8,852 bases of DNA from Campylobacterota bacterium (GCA_011372825.1 DSAK01000173.1:1-8852), one strand, 5' to 3'. Numbered from the stretch's first letter, positions 1 to 7,866 are shown. A program made the numbers and translations. The notes: generated by a model from the sequence alone, not told the origin.

Positions 1-554
1 AGCAAATTGGTATTTGCTCCACTTGTTGAGTAGTAGCATATATCAGCCCCAAAAACACTCACCACTTTTGCCACTTCTAGCCCGATAGTCCCCAATCCGA
101 TAATGCCCCATCGCTTCTTTTTAATCTCGCCAAAAGAGTGGGTAAGATCGGTAAACAAATTTGAAGCACTCCATGCTCCACTCTTGACTGCTTTGTCATA
201 ATAATTGAGTTGCTCGAGGAGATAAAAAGCCATTGCAAAAGTGTGTTGCACAACACTAGCAGTTGAGTAGCCACTCACATTTTTCACTTCGATTTGATAC
301 TTCTTTGCTGATTGCAAATCGATATTGTTAACCCCTGTTGCAGCTACACAAATGAGTTTAAGATTTTCTGCATGACTCATAATCTCTTCATCAATGACTA
401 CTTTATTTGTGATGATGATATCGGCATTTTTGACCCTCTCAAGTCTCTGATTGGGAAGTGTGGTTTGATATATATGGAGTGTTCCAAATTTTTTGATAGG
501 GGTGATATCGATATCAGCCCCTAAGGTTTTTGCATCTAAAAGTACTATGTTCAT
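1..554 (-). CDS. D-2-hydroxyacid dehydrogenase (NAD-dependent), C-terminus beyond window
   Basis: The frame starts with ATG at 554 and is still open at base 1, giving 184 residues; family members have about 310, so roughly the last 40% is missing. The substrate-binding half (residues 1-95) carries the family signatures ADIIITNKV (44-52) and ATGVNNIDL (72-80). The nucleotide-binding motif is WGIIGLGTIG (149-158), a GxGxxG Rossmann turn. The catalytic Arg, Glu and His of the family lie in the unseen part. Enzymes of this family reduce 2-keto acids such as hydroxypyruvate or glyoxylate with NADH in the cytoplasm. From memory the sequence resembles the Helicobacter/Campylobacter proteins often labelled phosphoglycerate or glycerate dehydrogenase, but the substrate cannot be read here. 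It lies 4 bp after the dcd stop and has no clear Shine-Dalgarno sequence, so translation is probably coupled to dcd. Confidence 0.9.
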   Translation of the reverse strand, partial: MNIVLLDAKTLGADIDITPIKKFGTLHIYQTTLPNQRLERVKNADIIITNKVVIDEEIMSHAENLKLICVAATGVNNIDLQSAKKYQIEVKNVSGYSTASVVQHTFAMAFYLLEQLNYYDKAVKSGAWSASNLFTDLTHSFGEIKKKRWGIIGLGTIGLEVAKVVSVFGADICYYSTSGANTNL

Positions 555-558
555 GGTA

Positions 559-1125
559 TCAAGATTTTTTAAGTATCCGTGGCAAAGTTATACCTGTTTG
601 GCTTTGGTATTTCCCTTTGCGGTCACGATAAGTAACCTCACACGGTTCATCACCTTGCAAAAAGAGAACTTGAGCTATCCCCTCATTGGCATAAATTTTC
701 GCTGGCAAAGGTGTGGTATTGGAAATCTCGATTGTGATATGCCCCTCAAATCCAGGTTCAAATGGGGTTACATTGACGATGATGCCACATCTTGCATAAG
801 TACTTTTCCCTAAGCAAATAGCCAAAGTATCAATTGGCATTTTAAAATACTCCACAGTGCGAGCTAATGCAAACGAGTTTGGTGGAACGATACAAACATC
901 ACCTTTGAAATCGACAACATTTTTTGCATCAAAATCTTTTGGGTCTATGACTGTAGAGTTGACATTGGTAAAGATCTTAAACTCATCGCTCACCCTTATG
1001 TCATATCCATAGCTACTAAGCCCATAACTTACAACCTCATGACCAACTAAATCTTCACAAAATGGACTAATCATCTCCTCATTGAGAGATTTTTCGCGTA
1101 TCCATGTATCTGACTTCAACCCCAT
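559..1125 (-). CDS. dcd: dCTP deaminase
   Basis: This 188-residue protein has the usual length for the family and deaminates dCTP to dUTP, feeding dTMP synthesis in the cytoplasm. The N-terminal block SYGLSSYGYDIRV (33-45) is the conserved trimer and nucleotide-site segment. GKSTYARCG (106-114) supplies the Ser and Arg of the active site. NVTPFEPGFEGHITIEISN (118-136) contains the presumed catalytic Glu133, and AQVLFLQG (151-158) closes the fold. The late QTGITLPRIL segment (176-185) is the C-terminal lid typical of Dcd. The ATG at 1125 is preceded by a GGGGA Shine-Dalgarno that overlaps the stop codon of the upstream chaperone gene, 8 bp away, which shows operon coupling. The sequence is very close to what I recall of campylobacterial Dcd. 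The fold also includes dUTPases, but the length and motifs favour the deaminase. Confidence 0.97.
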   Translation of the reverse strand: MGLKSDTWIREKSLNEEMISPFCEDLVGHEVVSYGLSSYGYDIRVSDEFKIFTNVNSTVIDPKDFDAKNVVDFKGDVCIVPPNSFALARTVEYFKMPIDTLAICLGKSTYARCGIIVNVTPFEPGFEGHITIEISNTTPLPAKIYANEGIAQVLFLQGDEPCEVTYRDRKGKYQSQTGITLPRILKKS

Positions 1126-1133
1126 GCAATCCC

Positions 1134-1955
1134 CTATTCTCTAATCGTTTCTATAGTTGCTCTTGTGCGAAGCTTCTCAAAATAATCCTTCAAGGCACGC
1201 TCTTTTTGTTGCTCTCTCCATTGCACTAAAACATTTGGTTTAGCTGTCTCAAAATCTATCGTTTGTGTCCCTTTTTTAGCTTGCACATAATAAAGAACAT
1301 AGCCATCACCCGCATTAACTGGTGGAGTCAATGAGCCCTCGTTTGTCTCAAGAAGCAACGGTAAAAGCGAAGGGGAGATTTCACTTGGTTTTTTCACTAA
1401 AATCTTTGAGGTTACTCCACTAGTTCCTAGTGGATTTTGTAAAAACATTTGCATTTTTTGTTTTGATTTGGCTTTATACTCTACCATGCGGATAGTTTTT
1501 GGCAAGCTAAAAAGTGCTATATTGTTGGAATAGAACATCTTAAGCTCGTCATCTGTTGGAGTTGGTATAGATGAAGAGACTTGTTCTTGGAAAAACTTCT
1601 GTTTTTTAATTTCATTTTTGATATTTTCACGGTACATCGCCCATGAAACATTTTGCTCTTGGAGGATTTTTTGCATCTGCTCCATAGTTACTTTGTTGTT
1701 TGTGGCAATCTCTTTTATCTTTTGATCCACCTCAGTCTCAGTCACGACGATTGCGTTCATAGCACTTTTTTGTAATCTGTCTTGTATCAAGATCTCGATA
1801 GCTTGTTCTCTTGAAACTTGCATCCCTTGCTGAACGGCTCTAATTTCAGCAAGTGTAATTGGCTCATTTTCAACTACTATTGCAATTCCATCTGTCATTT
1901 TAGCCGATAAAAAAGTGGTAGCAAAAATCACCAAAATAGTTAAGATTTTCTTCAT
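1134..1955 (-). CDS. SurA-like periplasmic chaperone / parvulin-type peptidyl-prolyl isomerase
   Basis: The 273-residue product begins with a Sec signal peptide: MKK, a hydrophobic stretch at about 4-16, and a likely cleavage after LSA (residue 18). The mature protein starts with the SurA N-terminal signature DGIAIVVENEPITLAEI (22-38), followed by a long helical chaperone region to about 130. After the linker PTPTDDELKMFYSNN (131-145) comes a parvulin-like segment, whose end reads EGSLTPPVNAGDGYVLYYV (206-224), a typical end of a rotamase fold. A helix at about 236-262 returns to the chaperone domain. Such proteins escort outer-membrane proteins through the periplasm. It resembles the Cj1289-type SurA-like proteins of Campylobacter (from memory), which also lie near dcd. 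Whether the isomerase domain is active cannot be judged. It is the first gene of the operon, with an AGGA Shine-Dalgarno and its own TG-extended promoter. Confidence 0.85.
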   Translation of the reverse strand: MKKILTILVIFATTFLSAKMTDGIAIVVENEPITLAEIRAVQQGMQVSREQAIEILIQDRLQKSAMNAIVVTETEVDQKIKEIATNNKVTMEQMQKILQEQNVSWAMYRENIKNEIKKQKFFQEQVSSSIPTPTDDELKMFYSNNIALFSLPKTIRMVEYKAKSKQKMQMFLQNPLGTSGVTSKILVKKPSEISPSLLPLLLETNEGSLTPPVNAGDGYVLYYVQAKKGTQTIDFETAKPNVLVQWREQQKERALKDYFEKLRTRATIETIRE

Positions 1956-1988
1956 TATTGATTCCTGTATCGGTTGAGTTTAGGTAGC

Positions 1989-1997
1989 ATTATAACA
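1989..1997 (-). promoter_or_regulatory. TG-extended -10 promoter for the SurA-like/dcd operon
   Basis: On the minus strand the sequence reads TGTTATAAT, a perfect TGn-TATAAT extended -10. It lies 33 bp upstream of the chaperone ATG, and no good -35 hexamer stands at 16-18 bp spacing. A -10 without a strong -35 is typical of sigma70 promoters in Campylobacterota. The expected 5' leader is about 25-28 nt and contains the CAGGAA ribosome-binding site. Confidence 0.7.
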
Positions 1998-2064
1998 TAA
2001 CTTGCGAAAGCTTAAAGTGACACAAGTTTCAAAATAGAGATATTTATGGTTTTGTCAAGTTTTG

Positions 2065-2073
2065 TGTTACAAT
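2065..2073 (+). promoter_or_regulatory. TG-extended -10 promoter for topA-bioB
   Basis: The plus strand reads TGTTACAAT, an extended -10 differing from consensus at one base, 30 bp before the topA ATG. A TTGTCA at 2052-2057 looks like a -35 but is only 10 bp away, so it cannot serve this -10. The element faces away from the SurA-like promoter, with about 67 bp between the two, so the region is a divergent promoter pair. topA promoters are often sensitive to supercoiling, but nothing here shows that directly. Confidence 0.6.
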
Positions 2074-2103
2074 ACCCAAAATTTTTCAAAAAGTAGCTAA
2101 TAT

Positions 2104-4308
2104 ATGAAACATCTTATAATCGTTGAATCTCCAGCAAAAGCTAAAACAATAAGTAGTTTTTTGGGAAAAGATTACAAGGTTATTGCCTCAAAAGGGCATA
2201 TCAGAGATTTACCAAAACATACATTTGGAATTACAATCGATGAAAAAAGTGGCAATTTTGTACCAAAATATACTATCCCAAAAGAGTCAAGCTCCATTGT
2301 AAAAGAGTTGAAATCTTTGGCAAAAGAGGCAGAACATCTCTATATCGCAACCGATGAAGATAGAGAAGGTGAAGCGATAGGATACCACATAGCAACAGCT
2401 ATTGGCAAAGACCCCACAGCATTGCCTAGAATTGTATTTCATGAGATTACAAAAGATGCCATCTTGAATGCTCTTGAAAATCCACGTAAAGTTGATATGC
2501 AAAGTGTAGATGCTCAACAAACAAGAAGATTACTTGATAGGATAGTTGGATACAAACTCTCGCCACTTTTGGCTAGCAAGATACAAAAGGGGCTAAGTGC
2601 TGGGCGTGTACAAAGCTCTACTTTGAAACTCATCATTGACAAAGAGCGTGAAATTCGCAATTTTAAAAGTGAAGAGTTTTGGACTATCAATGCTGTTTTT
2701 GAACCTGGTATAGAAGCAGCTCTTATATCTTATCAAGATACAAAGATAGAGAAACTAACAATTGGCAATGAAACATTAGCAAATACTATCCTAAATGCTT
2801 CAAAAGCAGACAAATTCATCGTAGGTGAGATTGAGAAAAAAGAGCGAAAAAGCAAAACACCACCCCCATTTATGACCTCTACACTCCAACAAGCTGCATC
2901 AACACAACTAGGATTTTCCCCAAAAAAAACGATGATGCTAGCTCAAAAACTCTATGAAGGGGTTAAGACCGACAAAGGTACTAGTGGAATTATTACCTAT
3001 ATGCGTACTGATAGTCTCAATCTTGCCAAAGAAGCGATACAAAGTGCAAGAGACTACATCGTCACCAATTATGGCGAGAAGTATCTACCTAAAAAACCAA
3101 AAGTGTACACTACAAAATCCAAAGGGGCCCAAGAGGCACATGAAGCCATACGCCCAACAATGATAGATTTTCATCCACAAAAAGCAGCTTCTTTTCTAGC
3201 TCCTGATGAGCTAAAGCTATACCGTTTGATATACAACCGATTCCTTGCTTGTCAAATGAATGAGGCGATTATTGAGTCTCAAACGATACTTTTTCGTGGT
3301 CAACAAACAGTATTTAAAGCAAATGGCAAAAGACTTGTCTTTGATGGTTTTTACAAAGCAACTGGTTACACCGACAAGGACAAACTTCTCCCTCAAATCA
3401 CACCCAACACACAAGCAACACTACAATCAATCGATGCAAAACAAAATTTCACAGAACCACCTGCTAGATACAGTGAAGCTAGCCTTGTTAAAATGTTAGA
3501 ATCGCTAGGTATCGGAAGACCTAGTACTTATGCTCCAACAATTAGTATATTAGAAGCTCGTGAGTATATCTCTATCAGAGAAAAAAGAATCCACCCCAAT
3601 GAGATAGCATTTACTGTCATCGAACTGCTTGAGGTGCACTTTCCTGAGATTGTTGATAGTAGCTTTACTGCTACAATGGAGGAGACTCTTGATAAAATAG
3701 CCCAAGGAGAAGAGGATTGGCAACAAGTCCTCAAAGATTTCTATGCCCCTTTTGATGCAAAGATTCAAGCAAGCAAAACAGCTATCAAAAGCCAAAAAGT
3801 CTCGATACCAACAGGAGAAAAATGTCCAGAGTGTGGTGGTGAGTTGTTTTTGAAAAAGGGTCGCTTTGGAGAGTTTATAGCATGTGGCAATTTTCCAAAA
3901 TGCAAATACACAAAAAACAAAAATGATGATACATCAAACCAACAAAATACCCATGAAGCCACATCACAAAGTTGTGAAAAATGTGGCTCACCAATGGTGA
4001 TAAAAGAGAGTAGAAGAGGAAAATTTTTAGCGTGTTCTGCATACCCAAAATGCAAAAATGCAAAACCTCTAAATCCACCAAAAACACTTGAAGTACCATG
4101 CCCTGAATGTGGAGGAACACTATTAGAGAGAAAAGGCAAAAGGGGTGTTTTCTATGGATGTGGCAATTACCCTAAGTGTAAATTTATAGCCAATTTTACT
4201 CCTGTAGATCGTAAATGTAGTGCTTGTGGCTATCTCATGGGGCAAAAGATACTCAAATCAAAAACTATCTATGAGTGCTTCAAATGCAAAAACAAAGAGG
4301 AAGCTTGA
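2104..4308 (+). CDS. topA: DNA topoisomerase I (type IA)
   Basis: This 734-residue enzyme relaxes negatively supercoiled DNA by single-strand passage. The Toprim domain opens with IVESPAKAKTI (6-16) and contains the metal-binding DEDREGEAIGYHI (84-96). GLSAGRVQS (163-171) follows. The active-site block GIITYMRTDS (295-304) has the nucleophile Tyr299 and Arg301. EAHEAIRPT (344-352) and ESLGIGRPSTYA (466-477) complete the core. The C-terminus holds four Cys4 zinc fingers: C574/577/594/600, C624/627/644/650, C666/669/686/692 and C705/708/725/728; the last is the most divergent. The length is shorter than the E. coli enzyme and as expected for Campylobacterota. The ATG at 2104 fits the family start (MKHLIIVESP), though the Shine-Dalgarno is weak. 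It is the first gene of a topA-bioB transcript. Confidence 0.98.
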   Translation: MKHLIIVESPAKAKTISSFLGKDYKVIASKGHIRDLPKHTFGITIDEKSGNFVPKYTIPKESSSIVKELKSLAKEAEHLYIATDEDREGEAIGYHIATAIGKDPTALPRIVFHEITKDAILNALENPRKVDMQSVDAQQTRRLLDRIVGYKLSPLLASKIQKGLSAGRVQSSTLKLIIDKEREIRNFKSEEFWTINAVFEPGIEAALISYQDTKIEKLTIGNETLANTILNASKADKFIVGEIEKKERKSKTPPPFMTSTLQQAASTQLGFSPKKTMMLAQKLYEGVKTDKGTSGIITYMRTDSLNLAKEAIQSARDYIVTNYGEKYLPKKPKVYTTKSKGAQEAHEAIRPTMIDFHPQKAASFLAPDELKLYRLIYNRFLACQMNEAIIESQTILFRGQQTVFKANGKRLVFDGFYKATGYTDKDKLLPQITPNTQATLQSIDAKQNFTEPPARYSEASLVKMLESLGIGRPSTYAPTISILEAREYISIREKRIHPNEIAFTVIELLEVHFPEIVDSSFTATMEETLDKIAQGEEDWQQVLKDFYAPFDAKIQASKTAIKSQKVSIPTGEKCPECGGELFLKKGRFGEFIACGNFPKCKYTKNKNDDTSNQQNTHEATSQSCEKCGSPMVIKESRRGKFLACSAYPKCKNAKPLNPPKTLEVPCPECGGTLLERKGKRGVFYGCGNYPKCKFIANFTPVDRKCSACGYLMGQKILKSKTIYECFKCKNKEEA

Positions 4309-5144
4309 TGAAAGTCTTTTTGTGTGCTATTAACAATGTACTAAGTGGTACCTGTAATGAGGATTGTGCATTTTGTACACAAAGTGTAAAATTTCATGCC
4401 GATATCCAAAGATACACCTACAAATCAATCGAGCAAATAGTAAGTGAAGCAAAACTTGCAAAAGAGATGGGTGCTTTGGGGTATTGCCTAGTTACTGCGG
4501 GCAAGGGGCTTGATGATAAAAAAACAGAATTCATAGCAAAAAGTGCTGTAGCAATCAAAAAAGAGGTTGATGGGCTACATCTCATTGGTTGCAATGGTAC
4601 TGCAAGTTTAGAACAACTAAAATATCTAAAATCACATGGGATAGATAGCTACAACCACAATCTTGAGACTTCATCAAGCTATTACAACAAGATATGCTCA
4701 ACCCATACATGGCATGAGCGGTACCAAACTTGCCTCAATGTCAAAAGTGTTGACTTGTCTTTGTGTAGTGGTGGTATATTTGGTATGGGTGAGAGTACTC
4801 AAGATAGAGATGAGCTTATAAATGCTATTGTCTTACTTGAGCCTGATTCTATCCCTATAAATTTTTTCCACCCAAACGATGCGCTCCCTATCAAATCAAC
4901 AAATATAACTCTCAGCGAAGGAGTTGAGATTATCGCTCGCATCCGTAAAATGGCAGGAGATCAAAAGATGTTGATGGCAGCAGGCGGCAGAGAGCTGTTG
5001 TTTGGTGGCCATGAGCATAAAATGTTTGAAGCTGGAATCAACTCAATAGTGATAGGAGACTACCTTACAACAAAAGGAGAGGATCCAAATTGTGATAGAA
5101 AAATGATAGAAAATCTCGGTTATGAGATTGCTATTATATGCTAA
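4308..5144 (+). CDS. bioB: Biotin synthase (radical SAM)
   Basis: BioB inserts sulfur into dethiobiotin, the last step of biotin synthesis. The 278-residue protein has the radical-SAM motif C16-x3-C20-x2-C23 (SGTCNEDCAFCTQSV). Auxiliary-cluster cysteines equivalent to E. coli C97, C128 and C188 appear as C60 (GYCLVTAG), C95 (LIGCNG) and C153 (LCSGGIFGMGES). YNHNLETS (115-122) is the substrate/SAM-site signature. The segment aligning with the E. coli cluster ligand Arg260 reads MLMAAGGRE (221-229), with no Arg at that position, and extra cysteines occur at C130 and C142. The protein is shorter than E. coli BioB (346 aa), mainly at both ends. The start is the ATG that overlaps the topA stop as TGATG, with AGAGGA just upstream inside topA. 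An in-frame ATG at 4275 is rejected because it lies within topA and gives no homologous residues. The gene is translationally coupled to topA. Confidence 0.96.
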   Translation: MKVFLCAINNVLSGTCNEDCAFCTQSVKFHADIQRYTYKSIEQIVSEAKLAKEMGALGYCLVTAGKGLDDKKTEFIAKSAVAIKKEVDGLHLIGCNGTASLEQLKYLKSHGIDSYNHNLETSSSYYNKICSTHTWHERYQTCLNVKSVDLSLCSGGIFGMGESTQDRDELINAIVLLEPDSIPINFFHPNDALPIKSTNITLSEGVEIIARIRKMAGDQKMLMAAGGRELLFGGHEHKMFEAGINSIVIGDYLTTKGEDPNCDRKMIENLGYEIAIIC

Positions 5145-5148
5145 AGAC

Positions 5149-5415
5149 TCATTGGCTTGTTTGAGATGCTGGCTCTAGCTGTTTGAGTTCAAAAAAATCT
5201 TTTTGTAACTTTGCATTTTGCACCTGCAGGCTTTTTACTTGACGATTTAACTCGCACTTCTCATTTTGGAGCTTTTTCAATGCCAACAAGGAGTTCTCCC
5301 CAAAAAGCAAACCCCCTATATACCAACCAAAAAAGAGTATTGATATAACAATAATTGCAACTACCCTTAAGGATAGCCCCAAGAAAAAATCATTTTTTTG
5401 TGATTTAGCTCCCAC
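5149..5415 (-). CDS. FtsB/DivIC-like septum formation initiator protein
   Basis: The product is a small bitopic membrane protein of 88 residues. It has a short polar N-terminus with lysines, one transmembrane segment (about 17-38), and then a coiled coil from about 42 to 80 (SLLALKKLQNEKCELNRQV and following, with leucines in heptad-like spacing). It ends in LKQLEP and a polar tail. This is the FtsB/DivIC layout; those proteins join FtsL and FtsQ in the divisome, with the coiled coil in the periplasm. Sequence identity in the family is low, so the call rests on architecture and on its place after eno, where Campylobacterota commonly keep such a gene. The start is GTG at 5415, with AAAGG (5422-5426) overlapping the eno stop and 6 bp before the start; no in-frame ATG is nearby. 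It ends 4 bp from the converging bioB stop. Confidence 0.75.
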   Translation of the reverse strand: MGAKSQKNDFFLGLSLRVVAIIVISILFFGWYIGGLLFGENSLLALKKLQNEKCELNRQVKSLQVQNAKLQKDFFELKQLEPASQTSQ

Positions 5416-5424
5416 AAAAAACCT

Positions 5425-6693
5425 TTAAAATAACTTTTTCCCTAGATATTCGCTATTAGTTAGTTGTGATTCAATCTCAAGCAATCTGTTATATTTGGCA
5501 ATTCTATCACTTCTAGCTGTTGAACCTGTTTTTATCTCTGCTGTATTTAGCGCTACAGCAAAATCTGCTATAAACGCGTCTTCACTCTCTCCTGAGCGAT
5601 GGCTCATGACACATTTATATCCTGAGCGTTGTGCTAATCTGACTGTTTGCATAGTTTCACTTACAGTGCCTATCTGATTTGGTTTTATCAAGATTGAATT
5701 TGCAATCCCTTTTTCTATCCCTTCACTCAATATAGCAACATTAGTAACAAACAAATCATCGCCAACTAATTGCACCCTATCACCTAATTTATCGGTGAGA
5801 ATTTTCCAGCCATCCCAATCATCTTCACTCAACCCATCTTCTATCGATACTATAGGATATTTGTCACAAAGTGCTAGATAATAATCGACCAATTCACTAC
5901 TGCTTAGAGTTCTATTTTCGCTTTTTAGATGATACTGTCCTTTTTCTGTTTCAAGCTCACTACTAGCAACATCAAGGGCAATAGCGATTTGCTCACCTGC
6001 TTTGTACCCTGCCTCTTCTATAGCTTGCATGATGATAGCTATAGGCTCTTCATTGTTTTTGAGATTTGGTGCAAAACCTCCCTCATCTCCAACTGCAGTA
6101 CTCTCACCCATATCGTTGATAATTTTTTTGAGATGGTGATACACCTCTGCACTTGCCCTTAGACCTTCAGCAAAATTTTCAAATCCAAGTGGCATTATCA
6201 TATACTCTTGAAAATCTACTGAGTTGTTTGCATGGGCTCCACCATTGATGATATTTAACATTGGCACTGGCATTGTCATAGCATTTGCACCACCTAGATA
6301 TCGATATAGAGGTATATCGAGTGCATTTGCTGCTGCTCTAGCAACTGCCATTGAGACACCCAAAGTTGCATTTGCTCCCAAAGAGGCATAGTTTGGTGTA
6401 CCATCGAGTGTTTTCATGATACTATCAATCTCCCCTTGATCAAAAGGGCTAAGTCCGATAAGTGCTTCGGCAATAGTGGTATTGACATTTTCACAAGCTT
6501 TCAAAACACCTTTGCCCATATATCTACTGCCACCATCACGAAGCTCCAAAGCTTCTCTTTTGCCTGTACTTGCACCACTAGGTACTATAGCACTTGCTTT
6601 TATCCCATTGCTTAGATATACCGTTGCTCTTACAGTAGGATTACCCCTGCTATCCATCACCTCATCAGCTACAATATCATCTATATAAATCAT
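5425..6693 (-). CDS. eno: Enolase (phosphopyruvate hydratase)
   Basis: Enolase interconverts 2-phosphoglycerate and phosphoenolpyruvate in glycolysis and gluconeogenesis. The 422-residue product has normal family length. Visible landmarks are DSRGNPT (14-20), the mobile loop PSGASTGKREALELRDG (38-54), GGAHANNSVDFQE (151-163) with the catalytic-site His, and GDEGGFAPN (202-210) with Glu204, equivalent to E. coli Glu208. The Mg ligands are Asp241, Glu285 and Asp312, the last in GDDLFVTN. The enolase signature ILIKPNQIGTVSET (334-347) contains Lys337, and SHRSGESED (364-372) follows. All active-site residues are present. The ATG at 6693 has AAGGA at a spacing of 6-7 bp. It lies 132 bp downstream of recA with its own probable promoter, and 9 bp before the FtsB-like gene. 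Confidence 0.98.
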   Translation of the reverse strand: MIYIDDIVADEVMDSRGNPTVRATVYLSNGIKASAIVPSGASTGKREALELRDGGSRYMGKGVLKACENVNTTIAEALIGLSPFDQGEIDSIMKTLDGTPNYASLGANATLGVSMAVARAAANALDIPLYRYLGGANAMTMPVPMLNIINGGAHANNSVDFQEYMIMPLGFENFAEGLRASAEVYHHLKKIINDMGESTAVGDEGGFAPNLKNNEEPIAIIMQAIEEAGYKAGEQIAIALDVASSELETEKGQYHLKSENRTLSSSELVDYYLALCDKYPIVSIEDGLSEDDWDGWKILTDKLGDRVQLVGDDLFVTNVAILSEGIEKGIANSILIKPNQIGTVSETMQTVRLAQRSGYKCVMSHRSGESEDAFIADFAVALNTAEIKTGSTARSDRIAKYNRLLEIESQLTNSEYLGKKLF

Positions 6694-6729
6694 CGATTGT
6701 CCTTGAAATTTACTAATTTAAAGCGTTTA

Positions 6730-6758
6730 ATTGTAGCCTATTTTATATAAGATGTCGC
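6730..6758 (-). promoter_or_regulatory. Probable sigma70 promoter for eno
   Basis: The minus strand has GCGACA (6753-6758), a 17-bp spacer and TACAAT (6730-6735), which gives a leader of about 30 nt before the eno ATG. The -10 matches 5 of 6 bases and the -35 matches 4 of 6. With no clear recA terminator upstream, eno is probably read both from here and by read-through from recA. Confidence 0.5.
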
Positions 6759-6771
6759 TAGAGAAGGTGGG

Positions 6772-6784
6772 GCTAGCTTCTAGC
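6772..6784. repeat. Small inverted repeat in the recA-eno spacer
   Basis: GCTAG (6772-6776) and CTAGC (6780-6784) form a perfect 5-bp stem around a 3-base loop, 42 bp after the recA stop. On the recA strand it is followed by a C-rich stretch and not by a T-run, so it is not a convincing intrinsic terminator. It could slow decay of the recA mRNA 3' end, or it may be chance. Confidence 0.25.
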
Positions 6785-6825
6785 AAAACTCCTCTTTGGC
6801 TCTACGCTTTACACTTTTGGGCAAC

Positions 6826-7866
6826 TTACTCTTCAGCTGCAATCTCATTTTCCCCCATAGAGAGCATATCGCTTACACCTAATGCTTCTCTTATCTTATC
6901 TTCTATCTCTTTTCTTATGGCTGTATTCTCTTTGAGTGTTTGTTTGGCAGCCTCTTTGCCTTGTCCTAACTTGTGTTCTTTATAGCTAAACCAAGATCCT
7001 GCTTTGTCAATGATATCAAGTTTCACACCATAGTCTATAAGCTCACCTTCACTACTTATCCCTTCACCAAACATGATATCAAACTCTGCTTGACGAAATG
7101 GAGGTGCGACTTTGTTTTTGACTACTTTTGCTTTTACACGGTTGCCTATCTGCGATTCTCCTTGTTTGAGTGTGGCAATTCTTCTGACATCAATTCTCAC
7201 CGAAGAGTAAAATTTAAGAGCATTCCCTCCTGTGGTTGTCTCAGGAGAGCCATAGCCCATCATCCCTATTTTCATACGAATTTGATTGATAAAGATTACT
7301 GTTGTGTTGGTTTTGTGCATTACTGCTGTTAGTTTTCTAAGTGCTTGGCTCATAAGCCTTGCTTGAAGCCCCATATGGCTATCGCCCATATCACCTTCTA
7401 TCTCACTTTTTGGGGTAAGCGCAGCAACCGAATCAACCACTATCACACTCACTGCACCACTTCTAGATAAAGTTTCAAGAATATCCAATGCTTGCTCACC
7501 AAAATCTGGCTGACTCACAAGAAGGTTTTCTACATCAACACCTAAATTTTTTGCATATAGCACATCAAGAGCATGCTCTGCATCGATAAAAGCACAAATC
7601 TTGCCTTCTTTTTGGGCTGAAGCAATTATCTGCAAAGAGAGTGTAGTTTTTCCAGATGATTCAGGTCCATAAATCTCTATAACTCTCCCCTGAGGAACAC
7701 CGCCAATCCCAAGGGCGATATCTAATCCCAAAGAACCAGTACTTATGGAGGCTATGGGCTCTATCTCCTTGTCTCCTAGACGCATAAGAGTCCCTTTGCC
7801 AAATGTTTTATCTATCTGCTTGATAGCCATCTCAAGGGCTTTTTGTTTTTGTGCATCTATTGCCAT
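6826..7866 (-). CDS. recA: Recombinase RecA
   Basis: RecA forms filaments on single-stranded DNA and drives homologous strand exchange and recombinational repair. The 346-residue protein has Walker A GPESSGKT (67-74), catalytic Glu in FIDAEHALD (93-101), Walker B VIVVD (141-145), and the RecA signature ALKFYSSVR (216-224). The L1/L2 region includes QIRMKIGMMGYGSPETTTGG (195-214). The acidic C-terminal tail ends in EIAAEE. Two ATGs lie 6 bp apart. I chose the inner one (7866) because AAAGGA ends 5 bp before it, whereas the outer ATG at 7872 overlaps that Shine-Dalgarno. The resulting MAIDAQKQKA also matches the start I recall for Helicobacter RecA. I see no LexA-type SOS box upstream, in line with the general lack of LexA in this phylum. 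Confidence 0.98.
   Translation of the reverse strand: MAIDAQKQKALEMAIKQIDKTFGKGTLMRLGDKEIEPIASISTGSLGLDIALGIGGVPQGRVIEIYGPESSGKTTLSLQIIASAQKEGKICAFIDAEHALDVLYAKNLGVDVENLLVSQPDFGEQALDILETLSRSGAVSVIVVDSVAALTPKSEIEGDMGDSHMGLQARLMSQALRKLTAVMHKTNTTVIFINQIRMKIGMMGYGSPETTTGGNALKFYSSVRIDVRRIATLKQGESQIGNRVKAKVVKNKVAPPFRQAEFDIMFGEGISSEGELIDYGVKLDIIDKAGSWFSYKEHKLGQGKEAAKQTLKENTAIRKEIEDKIREALGVSDMLSMGENEIAAEE

Noticed and set aside
493..813. Plus-strand open frame opposite dcd and the dehydrogenase
   Set aside because: It is a shadow of two well-supported minus-strand genes and shows no family features.
2052..2057. TTGTCA as the -35 of the topA promoter
   Set aside because: Only 10 bp separate it from the TACAAT, too short for sigma70.
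3765..4139. Minus-strand open frame opposite the topA zinc-finger region
   Set aside because: Its residues arise from the complement of the Cys-rich repeats; topA is certain in this stretch.
4275..4307. Extended N-terminus of bioB from an ATG at 4275
   Set aside because: Those codons are the last zinc-finger codons of topA in another frame; the ATG at 4308 has the ribosome site and the family-like start.
6772..6784. GCTAG/CTAGC stem as the recA terminator
   Set aside because: Only 5 bp and followed by C-rich sequence with no T-run on the recA strand; listed only as a small repeat.
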